Shown: in pieces, positions 1 to 10,484 of the stretch
Position numbering within the stretch: the first letter of the stretch is position 1
How the letters are laid out: the number at the start of each line of letters is the position of its first letter
Assembly (NCBI GenBank): GCA_903772945.1
Contig: CAICTM010000807.1
Span: 1 to 47,515 of the forward strand
Reading direction: 5' to 3'
Origin: Seminavis robusta
Taxonomy: Eukaryota > Bacillariophyta > Bacillariophyceae > Naviculales > Naviculaceae
DNA: 47,515 bases
Notes under the pieces: model-generated
Databases searched by the model: none
What the model saw: only the letters and a program-made list of their open reading frames with translations
Told to the model about the DNA's origin: nothing
Translations under genes and position numbers: made by a program

Positions 1-83
1 TACATAACCATTTGGAACTTGGAATGGCGGCTCTTGAGATCTTTAGTTAACCATGTCCACTAACTTTCATCAGACATTGAGAC

Positions 84-646
84 CCAGGTGTGGGGACTCA
101 CATGAAATACACGCTGGGTGTACTCGATGTGAGTACGGGTACTGGCTACTGAGTTTATTACTCAGTACCCATACTCACACGACCTCAGAAAATGTGAGTA
201 TTACTCAGTACCCTTACTCACATGACTCCGGATTTTGAGTACTTTTTGAGTCTCGGTGAGTACTTTGAAGTGAGTACCAGTGAGTACTAGGTGAGTACTC
301 GGTGAGTCATTAGGACCAAGGATCTACTCAAGCTAACTGCCAGCAGATGTTAAGAGGAGGATTATGACAGTGATATTGATGCCATGGTGAACCTTTACAA
401 CAAGATTGATGAGCCCCAGCCCAGAACTAGAAAAACCTAGATAATTTCCCTAAGTAATTGATTTATGAGTACTCAGTGAGTACTCTATAGTACCCACAAA
501 GTACCTGTACTCACATGATACCCGTACTCACTTGACCCTGGGAATTGTGAGTATTACCCAGTACCCATACTCACTTGACTTTGGAATTGTGAGTACTACT
601 CAGTACCCATACTCACATGTTAAAACAGTGTGAGTACCACGCCCTG
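84..646. mobile_element. hAT-like MITE made of TGAGTAC motifs
   Basis: A 563-bp non-coding element. It is flanked by a perfect 8-bp direct repeat, ATTGAGAC, at 76-83 and 647-654, which reads as a target-site duplication. Its ends are imperfect inverted repeats: the left end reads CCAGGTGTGGGGACTCAC and the reverse complement of the right end reads CAGGGCGTGGTACTCAC. The interior is mostly TGAGTAC/GTACTCA units on both strands, joined into longer ACTCAGTACCC blocks. A CAGGG-type terminus with an 8-bp duplication is typical of the hAT superfamily. No transposase is encoded, so it would be non-autonomous. Assignment to hAT rather than another 8-bp-TSD superfamily is inference. Confidence 0.72.
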
Positions 647-654
647 ATTGAGAC

Positions 655-1300
655 GGCGAATTTGGTGAGGGCATGTAGTCTTTTGAGAACCGGTATCCGC
701 AGGGCTGATCATCCTTCGGTCCAGTAGCAAGCATCCGACCAAAGCGCAATCACAGTTTACAGCACCCCGAAATGGTGACGGGAACACGGCAACCTATGGC
801 TCCTATCTCTTGCTAGCTCTAGCTAGCTGGAGCCTACGAGCTAGCTCCATAGACTCGACTCGTAGCCAGCAGGCAACATGGGAAGAAGTACTAGTACTTG
901 CCAGAATCCTTGTACATCCCCGCTACAAGGCTGTGGAAAGATCCACTTTTCTTGCTTCCAAGGCTCCACATGTGATGACAGCAAGAGAAACATAATGCTG
1001 ATACTATAGAGTAAGCCAACTCCAAATGTGGTGGAAGAGCAACATACTAGCTAGCTAGAGCCAAAGGCAGGCAGCCAGGCAACATCCATTGGTCGCTTCC
1101 TTTCGCACAGCTACTTACAACTCCAACTCTAGCTAGTTCGCTTTGGCCGGTGCAGCGGAAGAGCCCCAAAACAGTATACGCCCAAAATCTAACCCTGCAC
1201 GGACAACTTTTCACGTCTTACGTCAGGATGGTTGCAAATGGTGAGGAGCGACTGCTGATGTCGAGCAGCGTTTTGCTCTGAGGCTACCACGAAGAAACAC
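655..1300. other. Intergenic, no supported gene
   Basis: No convincing coding sequence. It contains several CTAG-rich blocks (around 820-840, 1045-1060 and 1128-1137) of a kind that recurs in intergenic DNA across the window. The short ORF at 810-995 has no family features. Confidence 0.6.
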
Positions 1301-2770
1301 AACAACGGAACCAGTTGCCGCTGTTATCTATCTCGGATCTTCGTGATCTCGGATCATTATCCTCACAATGGAAGGATGCGATCAGCAAAGCTGCTTCCGC
1401 AAGACAACGAGACCGCTATTGCTACCTCTGCTATGCGTAGTACTGTTAACAACAAGCCGGCAACTGCGGAACAAGTTGCATCCTCGAGCGATTGTGAAAG
1501 ATCGACAAGCGAAACGAGCGTTGCCAAAAGTGAACCAATTTCCACTGGTCCACAACCGCAGGAACCACCAAACACTTTGGTTCAGCGAAGAAGTTGGGGA
1601 ACACACTCTCGAGCGAACCCCGACCCTTCCAACACGAATGCTGGCTCGTTAGAGCAAAGAACTACTAAATGTCACCGAGGTAGGAGACTTGACTGAAAAA
1701 CAAGAAGGAAGCACTGCCTTTTGCTGCCTGGCCAAACTTCCACTGGGACTCTCTTCAAAGACCCCCCAGCTTTCATATGGCAGGTTGCAGGTTTCCCATC
1801 TTCACTGAACACAGGACCACTCCCTCAAAGGACTCGGAGCACCGAAAAGGCATCATCACTGTCGTCGATGAATTGTAGAGAACGTAGCTCGAAAGTTGCC
1901 AAGGCCAACTGGGACAGTTGGCAAGGATGGGCTTCTGTGGAGGCCTGATGCGCCCGTTTCCAAGAACGGTGCTTGACTCTGGATTGTCCACGGGTGTGGA
2001 AGGATTGGAGGAATCCAAGGTGCAGTGGTAGGTTTGGTTCGATCAGAAGCAGCGACAGTCATCCCCACTTGCACAAATCTTGAGAAAGAAGAACTCTGGC
2101 TTCAGCAGGTCAAGCGAGAGAAGATGTGTGAGACTTAAGCTATTCTAAGAGTGAACATGAGCTCGACGCCACAACCAGCCAGGCAGATCCAAGGGGAGAC
2201 AAGGAACCAGCCAACCGACTGACCACCGGGAAGAGGAAGAGCAAGAGCCTCGTTGTCGTCGGCAGCGGCTCCGCCCGCTTAGTTTGTCTGATCAAAGCAA
2301 ACGGTGACGAGTCAGGCTGAGGGCACCAAATGATGACGAAGAAGACGGTGAGAAGGCATCGGCTCAAGGTATCTGATGATGCAAGGACGGCAATCGCTGG
2401 CGGTCTGGTGTCAGTGCCTGGCAAAGGACACCCAACCCCCGTCGATCTGGAAGCGGAAGGCGGAAGCTGACCCAAAGGAAGAAGCAGACACCAAAAGAAC
2501 TGAGCCCGACTTGAGTTGATGCGCCGACCTTGATTCCTCTGACATGGACACAAGTCTTGACTGAGACGACCAGCCCAAAAGACAAAGAAGATCTCCGCAA
2601 CCTGGCTTCCGCAAGTCAAGAGAGAGAAGAAGTGTGAGACTTAAGCTATCTAACTAAGAGTGAACTTGAGCTCGACGAACACGACCAGCCAGCCAGATCG
2701 AAGGGTCACCACAGGGACCACCAACATCAGCAAGCAGCAGCAGGGACTACCACAGGGACCACCAACAGGG

Positions 2771-3480
2771 ACAAGGTTGTAGAACTCTTGGATCATCATG
2801 TCGAAATTGGAACCTCCTAAGAGACTTTCGATCAAATCCAAGGGCCATAGAGCACTAGTCATGGAGCACTAGGCGACCAACCAACCAAACCACAGGAACC
2901 ACCAACAGCAGCAGGAACCACCACCAACAGCAGCAGGAACCACCACAGGCACCGCCACAGGGACCAACAAACCACAGGAACCACCAACAGCAAGCAGGAA
3001 CACACAAGGCACCGCCACAGGGACAACAAACCACAGGAACCACCAACAGCAGCAGGAAACCCACGGCACCGCCACAGGAACCTCCAGAGGGACCACCAAC
3101 AGGGACACCAACAGGGACAAGGTGTAGTACTCTTGGATCATCATGTCGAAATTGGAACTCCAAGAGACTTTCGACAAATCCAGGGCCATAGAGCACTAGT
3201 CATGGAGCACTAGGCAACCAACAAAACCACAGAAACCACCACAGCAGCAGGAACCACCACAGGCACCGCCACAGGGACCCAACAAACCACAGGAACCACA
3301 ACAGCAGCAGAACCACCACAGGCAACCCACAGGAACCCCAGAGGGACCACCACAGGGACCACCAACAGGGACAAGGTTGTAGTACTCTTGGATCATCATG
3401 TCGAAATTGGAACCTCCTAAGAGACTTTCGATCAAATCCAAGGGCCATAGAGCACTAGTCAAGGAGCACTAGGCGACCAA
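2771..3480. repeat. Three copies of a ~110-bp block separated by CCACAGGAACC tracts
   Basis: A block starting ACAAGGTTGTAG and ending GGAGCACTAGGC occurs at about 2771-2880, 3112-3215 and 3371-3480. The first and third copies are nearly identical. The middle copy carries several 1-2-base deletions. Between copies lie tracts of CCACAGGAACCACCAACAGC-type units of varied length. The spacing (341 and 259 bp) suggests a higher-order tandem array. Confidence 0.8.
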
Positions 3481-4404
3481 AACAGAACCGAACCACAGGA
3501 ACCCCACAGGACCACCAACACAGCAAGCAGCAGGAACCACCACAGGAAACCGCCACAGGGACCACCAACATCAGCAAGCAGCAGGAACTGGGCGTTGAGT
3601 TGAGAATCAATCAGGCAGCCAGGAAGGGACAAGTCCAACCAACCACCAACAGGGACATTGCCAAAGGGAACAGGGCCAAGAGGGGGCCAAGAGGGAGCCA
3701 AACAGGAAAAAGGAAGAGCCATCGAAAAGGAAAGGGAAGATGCACCGCACAAGGATAGGCATAGGAAGAGCCAAGTGCAACCGTCACCGTCACCGCAAAA
3801 GAAAAAGGAAGATCCACCGAAACAAAGGAACCAGCGAAAAGAGGTTGAACATCAAAAGAAAGAAGTCTTGAGCCCGACCAGCCCAAGAGACAAAGAAGAA
3901 CTCTGGAACCCACTTGTGTACCAGCTTCGTCGGTTTAAACGCGAAACGTGCAACCGCAACAACCGCAACGGCAACGGTCAACAACCGCAACGGTCAACAA
4001 CCGCAACCGTCAACAACCGCAACGGCAACCCTTCCGAAAGATCACGGTGCGGTAGCTAAGACGACGGTCCAATGAGAGAGGGGACGATGGTAGACTACCG
4101 GTGCCTTTTGAGCTTGTGCATGCACCTAACGAATTTTAAGAAGAGCAAGGGCAACAAGGGATGGTGAGACTTGAACTGAGAGCAAAATGAAGAGCAAAGC
4201 ACCATTTTGCCGCATGCACTGCATGTCACTTTTGTTCAGCGAAGACAATCAGGAACACACTCTCGAGTGAACCTGGAAGCTTCCAACACGAATGCTGACT
4301 CAAAAGAGTAAAGAACTACTAATGACATGCATGCATGCGTACTCGTGGACCGTACCTGTTGTGATGATGATGATGATGGTTGATGAGACTGAAGCATGAA
4401 ACGA

Positions 4405-5065
4405 CTCCGTTTCCAACGATTGCACGAGGACGAACCACCCCAACAAAGGAACCACCGCAAGACGACACCATTGTCGGCGAAGAGTGAGGTGAACGGACTC
4501 ATGAAATGGCCGCCTATTCACTCTTCTTCTAGGCATAAAGCAGCTGCAAGCAGCACCGACAAAGGTGTCATCGTCATGCATGTCTTGGAGAGGAAGAAGA
4601 AGACTTGCAAGAGACGCAAGCTGGCACAATCAGATCCAAGGGTCACGTAGCACTAGCCGACAACCGCCGACAAACGACCGACCGACCGACCAGATATGAC
4701 GTGGGATTCTTGACGCGTCGTCTTGATTGTCTTGATGAATGAACCGGGGCCGGCTTGATGATGAATGGACGTCTGTCACTCGAACACGAACGGCCAAAGC
4801 AAGCGCCATTGTCAAGACCTACGCTGGGAACTAAAGGGGATAAGGCGGCAACGGTCGACGACCGTGAAGCAATGGCACAAAAGACAGGACACATCGACTT
4901 ACCCTTGCACGAGGACGAACCAACCCACTGGAACCACCGCAAGACAACACCATTGCCGGCGAAGAGTGCCAAGTGGACCCCACACAGAGTGGACGCCCAG
5001 TCACTCTCCTGCAAGCAGCACCGGCAAAGGTGTCATCGTCATGCATTGGAAGAAGAAAGTGAGTT
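4405..5065. repeat. Pair of diverged ~170-bp direct repeats
   Basis: The segment from about 4415 (GCACGAGGACGAACCACC) to 4600 recurs at about 4909-5060, including the inner string AAAGGTGTCATCGTCATGCA at both places. Substitutions and small indels separate the copies. No gene is supported in either copy. Confidence 0.7.
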
Positions 5066-5400
5066 GTGTTTGAGAGTTGAGAGAGAAAAAGAGCTTTGCT
5101 TGAGGCAACGAACGTCGTTTCATGCAAATCGTTTCAATTCACTTTGGCAAGACCAACTCAAAATCGGCAAGGTGTCAACATCAAAAATCAAAATGGAGAT
5201 CGTCATCGTTTCTCTTTGGCAAACGGGAACAACTCAAAATGAAAATCGAAATGATCGGAGCGCCAAGATCCCTACGCATTTGCCAGGTCAACAACGACCG
5301 AAGCGACGCACTACCACTAGTAAGCCGACAACAACAACAACAACAACAAAGAATTAAGGGACAACAACGAAACGATAGGGAACCGTACGACCCAAGCCAG

Positions 5401-6083
5401 CGGTAGGAGCACCAATTCTACGGCTCGGCTCCTCCTTTTGGAGTTTGACTTCTCGGCCTACTGGTACACGGACAAGTGGTCGAGCAGCGTTGCAATCATC
5501 GAAATTGACCTGCTTCCAGTTAAACAAAAATTGACATGCTCTGTGTTTGTTGCTGCAGAATTCAACTGCGGAGTCGTCGACGAAAGGACGCTGTTACTGT
5601 ATCTCTCGGATCTCTTTTATCTCCGCTCGGTGATCTTCACGACGAGAAGAATGGCAACGGCGACGACGATGACTACTCTCTCATCGTGTCAACTGATGGA
5701 TTCATGCGGCTGCCATGGTACCGACACGAAAACCAACGGCGGAGAATCAAGCCAAGTCGAATTACAGCTGCAACTACAACAAGACGTTTCAATAATAGCA
5801 GGATAATGATAATGGTACCGTATCTACTCATTGTTAAAAGTATATAGATTCCCCAAAGTATTTGCCTTGGTTGTAATCACAGCCAGGTCCCTCTTGGTTG
5901 CGGCAACGTGCCAAAATAGGGGCCAATTTTGGATTTTTTCCCCGTGATTCCATCACCACACTGGATGCACTCCCAAAGGCAATCAAAGGCAATAAGCAAC
6001 ATTCACTGGCTCGAGACTCGTTGTTGCTTGCACTGTGAGACCACCCAATGCCAATTTCCACAAAAACACAGGTGCATTGACCA
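5401..6083. other. Intergenic, weak small ORFs only
   Basis: An ATG-started ORF at 5536-5847 (103 codons, plus) contains an acidic run (NGNGDDDD) but no recognisable domain, and other frames are also open. I do not call a gene. The segment ends at the 3' side of the minus-strand HA-domain gene. Confidence 0.5.
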
Positions 6084-7145
6084 TCAAAGCCCAATGATTG
6101 TTTCTAGGGCATCCAGCTGCTGGAAAAAGGATACTTGTCCCTGGGGGAGCAAGCCACACTCCTGTTCCAGCAGGTTGATGCGGCGATAGAGTAGTTCCCC
6201 CGAGTATTTATCCGGTGGAAACCCCAGAGCAAATTCAATTCTTTCGAGCCTTTGTTGAATCCCTGCCAAATTGTTGTCGGGCATTCCTGCTGCGGCCATT
6301 CCTGCCACGGCCAACGACGATGATGCGGCCAACGACGATGGTGCGACTGGTTCATCCGCTTCCTCTTCTTTATCGGAACAAATTTCGAAGACTTCAATAG
6401 AAGACTTTTCTCTCGCTGCCGGCTTCTTGGTTTCTTCATTGTTGTCCTCTTCTTCCTCCTCTTCTTCTTTCAAAGGGACAGTCTTGGGCTTCTTTGCAAA
6501 AGCAGGATTTAGCCTTGCTGCCGGCTTCTTGGTTTCTTCGTCACTTTCCTCTTCCTCGTCGTCTTCCTGTTCTTCCAACCAAGCTGCCGTGGTATCTTTT
6601 GTGGCAGGGCGCTTCATGGAACGCGTCTCAATTTGAGAGCGTTCTTGTTCTTTTTCTTCTTCGTCACTTTCCTCTTCCTCATCTTCCTCCTCTTCGTCGT
6701 CTTCTTCTTCCAGAGCTTGCTGTGTGATGCGTTTTCCATTTGGTGGATTCCATACAAATCCAAGCTCTTCTAGCCGTCGGAACCGTTCCTTGATCATTTT
6801 TCCTTGCCGATGTGTTTCTCTCTGTTGCCTGACCCACATTCCCAGCTGTCTCTCACTAGTACGTGGAACTCGGCAGTGGCCATTTTGCTCCTTGAATTGT
6901 CGCAAGAGGACAAAACTGGAGTGCCACTGAAACTCACGTGCATCCCAGCAAAAACCAAGCTTGTTGAGGGCGTCCACTCTTGCTGGACACATGGAATTTC
7001 TGGCATACCGCTGGATTCTCACCCACTTCCCAAGTCCACAAGTGCTACCGGTAATGGGAACTGCACAGTGCCCATGACTCTCCTTGAATGCCTTGAGCTT
7101 TTCTAGTTTGGCATTCCATCCATCATTATCAGCTGTAAATGTCAT
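6084..7145 (-). CDS. Helicase-associated (HA) domain protein with acidic tail
   Basis: A protein of 353 residues. The start is the ATG at 7143-7145 (MTFTADNDGW). The frame is open further upstream, but that part looks like 5' UTR translation. Two HA-type repeats are visible at about residues 9-70 and 71-135, with the usual pattern: a Trp near the start, GHCAVP or GHCRVP, then LGKWVR or LGMWVR, and a closing LGFCW or LGFVW. HA domains are small putative nucleic-acid-binding folds common in diatoms. Next comes a long Glu/Asp-rich linker (about 145-270), with a SIEVFEICSDKEEE stretch resembling a SUMO-interacting motif. A predicted coiled tail (QQRLERIEFALGFPP...) ends the protein. No helicase motor is present. 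A nuclear DNA-associated role is inference from the family, and the exact function is unknown. Confidence 0.85.
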   Translation of the reverse strand: MTFTADNDGWNAKLEKLKAFKESHGHCAVPITGSTCGLGKWVRIQRYARNSMCPARVDALNKLGFCWDAREFQWHSSFVLLRQFKEQNGHCRVPRTSERQLGMWVRQQRETHRQGKMIKERFRRLEELGFVWNPPNGKRITQQALEEEDDEEEEDEEEESDEEEKEQERSQIETRSMKRPATKDTTAAWLEEQEDDEEEESDEETKKPAARLNPAFAKKPKTVPLKEEEEEEEDNNEETKKPAAREKSSIEVFEICSDKEEEADEPVAPSSLAASSSLAVAGMAAAGMPDNNLAGIQQRLERIEFALGFPPDKYSGELLYRRINLLEQECGLLPQGQVSFFQQLDALETIIGL

Positions 7146-7621
7146 CTTGAAAAGAAAAAAATGCCAGCACAAGAAGAGTTGGGAGTTGATACGTCTGTAA
7201 TAGTTTGACCAACTGTTGCACTTGCACAATCCAACACACGGTACCTTTCTCCACTCTTGTTGCTTGGCGACCAATCCTAGCAGGGGTGACGACAAGCCAT
7301 CCAGTTACTAAGTAGCTCAGCCTCCCACAATGAATGGAAGCTGTTGTGCTGTTGTGTTCTCGTCTCGTTGGTCAATTGTGGACAATAATATCTTTCGCAC
7401 AGCTTTTAACTCCAACTCTACTATGGTATCCTGCGTGATGCGATGCAATGTTCTTGGGAACCCCGGCTCACCTTAACTCTAGCTAGCTAGAAATCAGCTT
7501 GGCGGAAGAGCTACCGTCCCAAAAGAATTAAGGACTTCTTTTTGGTGCCGGCACGTGGAAAGGAGGAAATGCATTTGGACTTCTCTCTCGTGCAAACCAT
7601 GCTCTTTGTTTATTGCCTCAT

Positions 7622-7654
<33 letters not shown>

Positions 7655-7685
7655 GATCGAGCAGTCAAGATAAGATAGAGCAGCC
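7146..7685. promoter_or_regulatory. Divergent intergenic region between HA gene and kinase gene
   Basis: About 540 bp between two divergently transcribed genes, so it should hold both promoters. Visible features are a (TTG)n microsatellite at about 7622-7652 in the kinase 5' leader and a CTAGCTAG block near 7481-7490. I cannot identify a core promoter motif with confidence. Confidence 0.45.
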
Positions 7686-10105
7686 ATGACGAGACCATCG
7701 ATCAGTACTAGTGGTGGTGATTCAGTGCTGTCGGCGGTGGAACAACAAAAGGAGCGAACCCTAGCCCGCGGCAAAGCCCATGTGTGGAAGTTGTACACGG
7801 AGCTGTTTGGTGGCACCAGCAAATCGTCGATTGAAGATCGAGCGTCGAGTGACAAGTACTATCCGAAATTCAAAAAGCACGAAATGCAATTGGGCAAAGT
7901 GCTCGGCAAAGGAGGCTTTGGTACGGTCTACGAGATTCGTTCCTTTTACATTAAAGGGACGCGCGTCCAAGCCGTCAAGCCACGGGCGTTCCAGCACAGT
8001 GAAGAAGAAGATTTGGATCTCGATCAGGCATTGGACGATATCATTCATTCCACACACCATAATGACAACAACAACAACAGTGAAGAAGACGCCAAAATGT
8101 TCCAATCCAAATCACGCTGGTTCCTCGCCCAACATTGTCTACGCGCCAAACAAAAGAAACGTCGAAGTATTCTCCAGTCACTCCAATATTCACAAGCCGA
8201 TGCCCGTTATGCCGTCAAGATTCTCAGTGATTCCATTGTGGCAGGCAGCGATCTCAATCTGTTTCTGCAAGGAATGATGGACATGGCCATTGAAACACGC
8301 TTCTTGTGTACACTCAAGCATCCCAATATTGTCAAAATCCGAGGACTCTCCCAGTGCGATCCCTTCAGTACGAAAGAACAGTACTTTCTCGTCATGGATC
8401 GACTCTACGATACACTCGAAAAGCGCATTTATCAGACATGGAAACCACGACGCAAATTGTACAAATCCGCCGTCACTGCGGTGGTGCCACAAAAACGGGC
8501 CAAGTTATTGCATGCGCTGTGGGAAGAACGATTGGTCTATGCGTACGATTTGAGTTCGGCGCTCACGTATTTGCATCAGCATCAAATCATTTATCGAGTA
8601 AGTGGATTTCTGATGTATGGATGCGGAACTCGTTGTTATGGAAAGATGTGAATGGTTTGCCACTACGTAGCTCGTTTGCTCACCATTGATTATTTGTGTG
8701 CCGCACTACGCCTGCTTGTTTGGCAATAATATTATGATACAGGAGTAAGTAAAAACTCGGGGTTTGATTTTGTCACATTGTGCTTTCCGCCAGTGATTCT
8801 GACAAACTCGTTCTCTATTCTTGCAAAGTCTCAAGCCCGAGAACGTGGGATTTGATTGTCGTGATGACATTAAACTATTCGATTTCGGATTGTGTCGAGA
8901 GCTCAGAGAGAGTGACCGAATCAAAATACAACAACAACAACAACCACCGACACTGACCACCAAAGAATCAGACGAAAGCTTGACTGGAAAGCTCAACTAC
9001 AACAATGATGACAATAATGACCAAACGCACGTGCTGTATCGTTTGACGGCCGAAACGGGAAGTCCCAGATACATGGCACCGGGTACGTACCGTAGTACTT
9101 GATGGCGAGCGATGATCGTGCAATGTAGGAATTGCAATACACATCATGAGAGATTCGATCATTCTGACACGAATTCTCCTGTTCTTCAACACCACAGAGG
9201 TCGCACTGGGCAAACCGTACAATTCCACTTGCGATACCTACTCCTTTTGCATTCTTCTGTGGCAAATGCTGGCACTCAAAACTCCCTTTGAAGTGTACAC
9301 CATGACAAAGATGAAGACACGGGTATGGGGAGCCGAACAAAAACGTCCCCAACTCGAAGAAGATTGGAGTGCCCCCATCAAATTGTTGCTTCAAAAGGGT
9401 TGGTCTCCGATCCTCGAAGAGCGATACACCATGGGACAAGTCGAAAGCATGCTGAGAGATGAATGTCTGCGCATTGGTGCCGAAGCCGATGATTTGGAAC
9501 ACGAACGACGTCGATCGAGTTTTGTCATGAGCGAGCCCGGAAGTGACGATAATAGTATTCGACGACAAAAGCAAAATGCCGTCAGTGCCATTCATGCCTG
9601 GTACGAACAGGAAGATTTCAGTGAAACCGTTCACGCCGCCGCAGAGCCACTTCCATCCGAGGCGTTTATCCCTCCTCATGATGAACTCGATGTTGTGCGG
9701 GTCCCAGCCATACTGCCTCCTACTGCTTCCAATGCCTGGAGAGTCAACAACAATGCATGCAGCGAACCACTCGTGCAAGAACAAGAACAACCAACGACGA
9801 GAGAGTCGGTCAAGGAAAACGTCCCAGCTCAGGCAACGGTTGGTCGGGCCATTCTGGAGGACACGTGGCACGACGAAAATGCGCACGACAATGAGAAGCA
9901 GCAGAATGGCGGCGACATTTGGAAGGATGAAGGCAGCGACAAGAAGAACACGATCGACGATAGCGCCAGTAGCGTGATTGAAAGCAATGGCGATGATCTG
10001 AATTTGAACACACAGCTGCCTGCTGTACAAGCCGCTGGTGGTGTTGGTGAAGCTTGTAATCTTTGCCCAGAAGTTGACAAAGTTTGCGAGCATTACTTTA
10101 TGTAA
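7686..10105 (+). CDS. Protein kinase, four coding exons including a 2-nt micro-exon
   Basis: Eukaryotic protein kinase of 691 residues. Exons are 7686-8597, 8743-8744, 8829-9082 and 9198-10105, and all introns are GT-AG. The glycine loop is at residues 70-81 (GKVLGKGGFGTV) and the VAIK-type Lys is K178 (ARYAVKIL), separated by a long insert rich in acidic and Asn residues. The catalytic loop is YRDLKPEN with Asp305. DFG is at 323-325 and the APE motif (RYMAPE) at 385-390, after a second, Gln/Asn-rich insert in the activation segment. DTYSF follows as the F-helix Asp region. All catalytic residues are present, so it should be active. The tail (about 480-691) is acidic and of unknown function. 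I cannot assign a subfamily; the DxYSF and APEVALGKPY features recall TKL/LISK-like diatom kinases. Asp305 depends on the micro-exon, since no other GT-AG join restores it. Confidence 0.88.
8743..8744 (+). other. 2-nt micro-exon (GA) in the kinase gene
   Basis: Exon 1 ends ...TAT CGA at 8597, before GTAAGT. The next exon must start at 8829 (T CTC AAG CCC GAG AAC) after ...TTGCAAAG. A direct join gives the wrong frame. In the gap, ATACAG is followed by GA and then GTAAGT, giving introns 8598-8742 and 8745-8828. Inserting GA yields CGA GAT CTC AAG, which is Arg-Asp-Leu-Lys, the exact catalytic loop. This is read directly from sequence; splicing is not shown by transcripts. Confidence 0.8.
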
Positions 10106-10484
10106 CAAGACGAGAGGTGCATGCAATATCTCCCTTGTGCAACCATGTGCACATTGGAGACATCGCTCAGAAGAATCTGTTGACTGTCAAGTTTCATATC
10201 TGTGTATGTACCCAATACTGTAACGAATAGTAGTTGTCATGTTGGTTACTCATCTCGCCTGCTTCTAAGAACTATGTCCGTGGCAATACAGATCGATCGA
10301 AAAGGCGTCGCGGAGGAGGGTTTGGGTGTTCCTGAGCACTGAGCATGCAAAAATGCATGGCCAAACACCTATCAAGTCGAGAGTTCTGCCGTCGGAAAGG
10401 CAAGAGAGAGTGGGTACATCTAACCTATCATGATGCTCGTCGCTGCATTATCGCTTGTCTTGAGCGGTTCGGGCGCCTTCCCAA
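10106..10484. other. Kinase 3' flank, no gene
   Basis: About 380 bp without a supported gene. A short ORF at 10345-10542 overlaps the start of the broken gene downstream and may be part of it, because its end matches the frame of a repeat at 10862-10948. Confidence 0.4.

Larger units (their letters stand above)
1302..5400. repeat. Degenerate interspersed and tandem repeat region
   Basis: About 4 kb of low-complexity DNA built from recurring, diverged blocks. Pairs visible by eye are 1579-1672 with 4233-4326, 2110-2193 with 2617-2706, and 2552-2600 with 3866-3910. ACC/CAACAG/CAGGAACC-rich stretches dominate 2700-3560, CAACCGCAACGG units fill 3945-4030, (CGAC)n occurs near 4673-4692, and (CAA)n at 5330-5352. 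ORFs here are short, start at non-ATG codons or consist of repeat translation, and none shows a domain. I treat it as decayed repeat DNA, not genes. Confidence 0.6.

Noticed and set aside
100..640. CRISPR-like spaced repeats
   Set aside because: The motifs are short, on both strands and irregularly spaced, without unique spacers of fixed length. TIRs and an 8-bp TSD explain the array better.
4755..5357. 200-codon ORF in the repeat field
   Set aside because: It is made of local repeat blocks ending in a (CAA)n translation, with no domain. An overlapping frame is open for similar reasons.
7146..7295. Upstream extension of the HA protein by 50 codons
   Set aside because: The extension starts at a codon that could be a start but has no conserved features. 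MTFTADNDGW at 7145 begins directly before the first HA domain, as usual.
8993..10126. 377-codon minus-strand ORF opposite the kinase
   Set aside because: It lies antisense to kinase exons with clear catalytic motifs, has no ATG-linked domain, and its openness follows from codon bias of the true gene.
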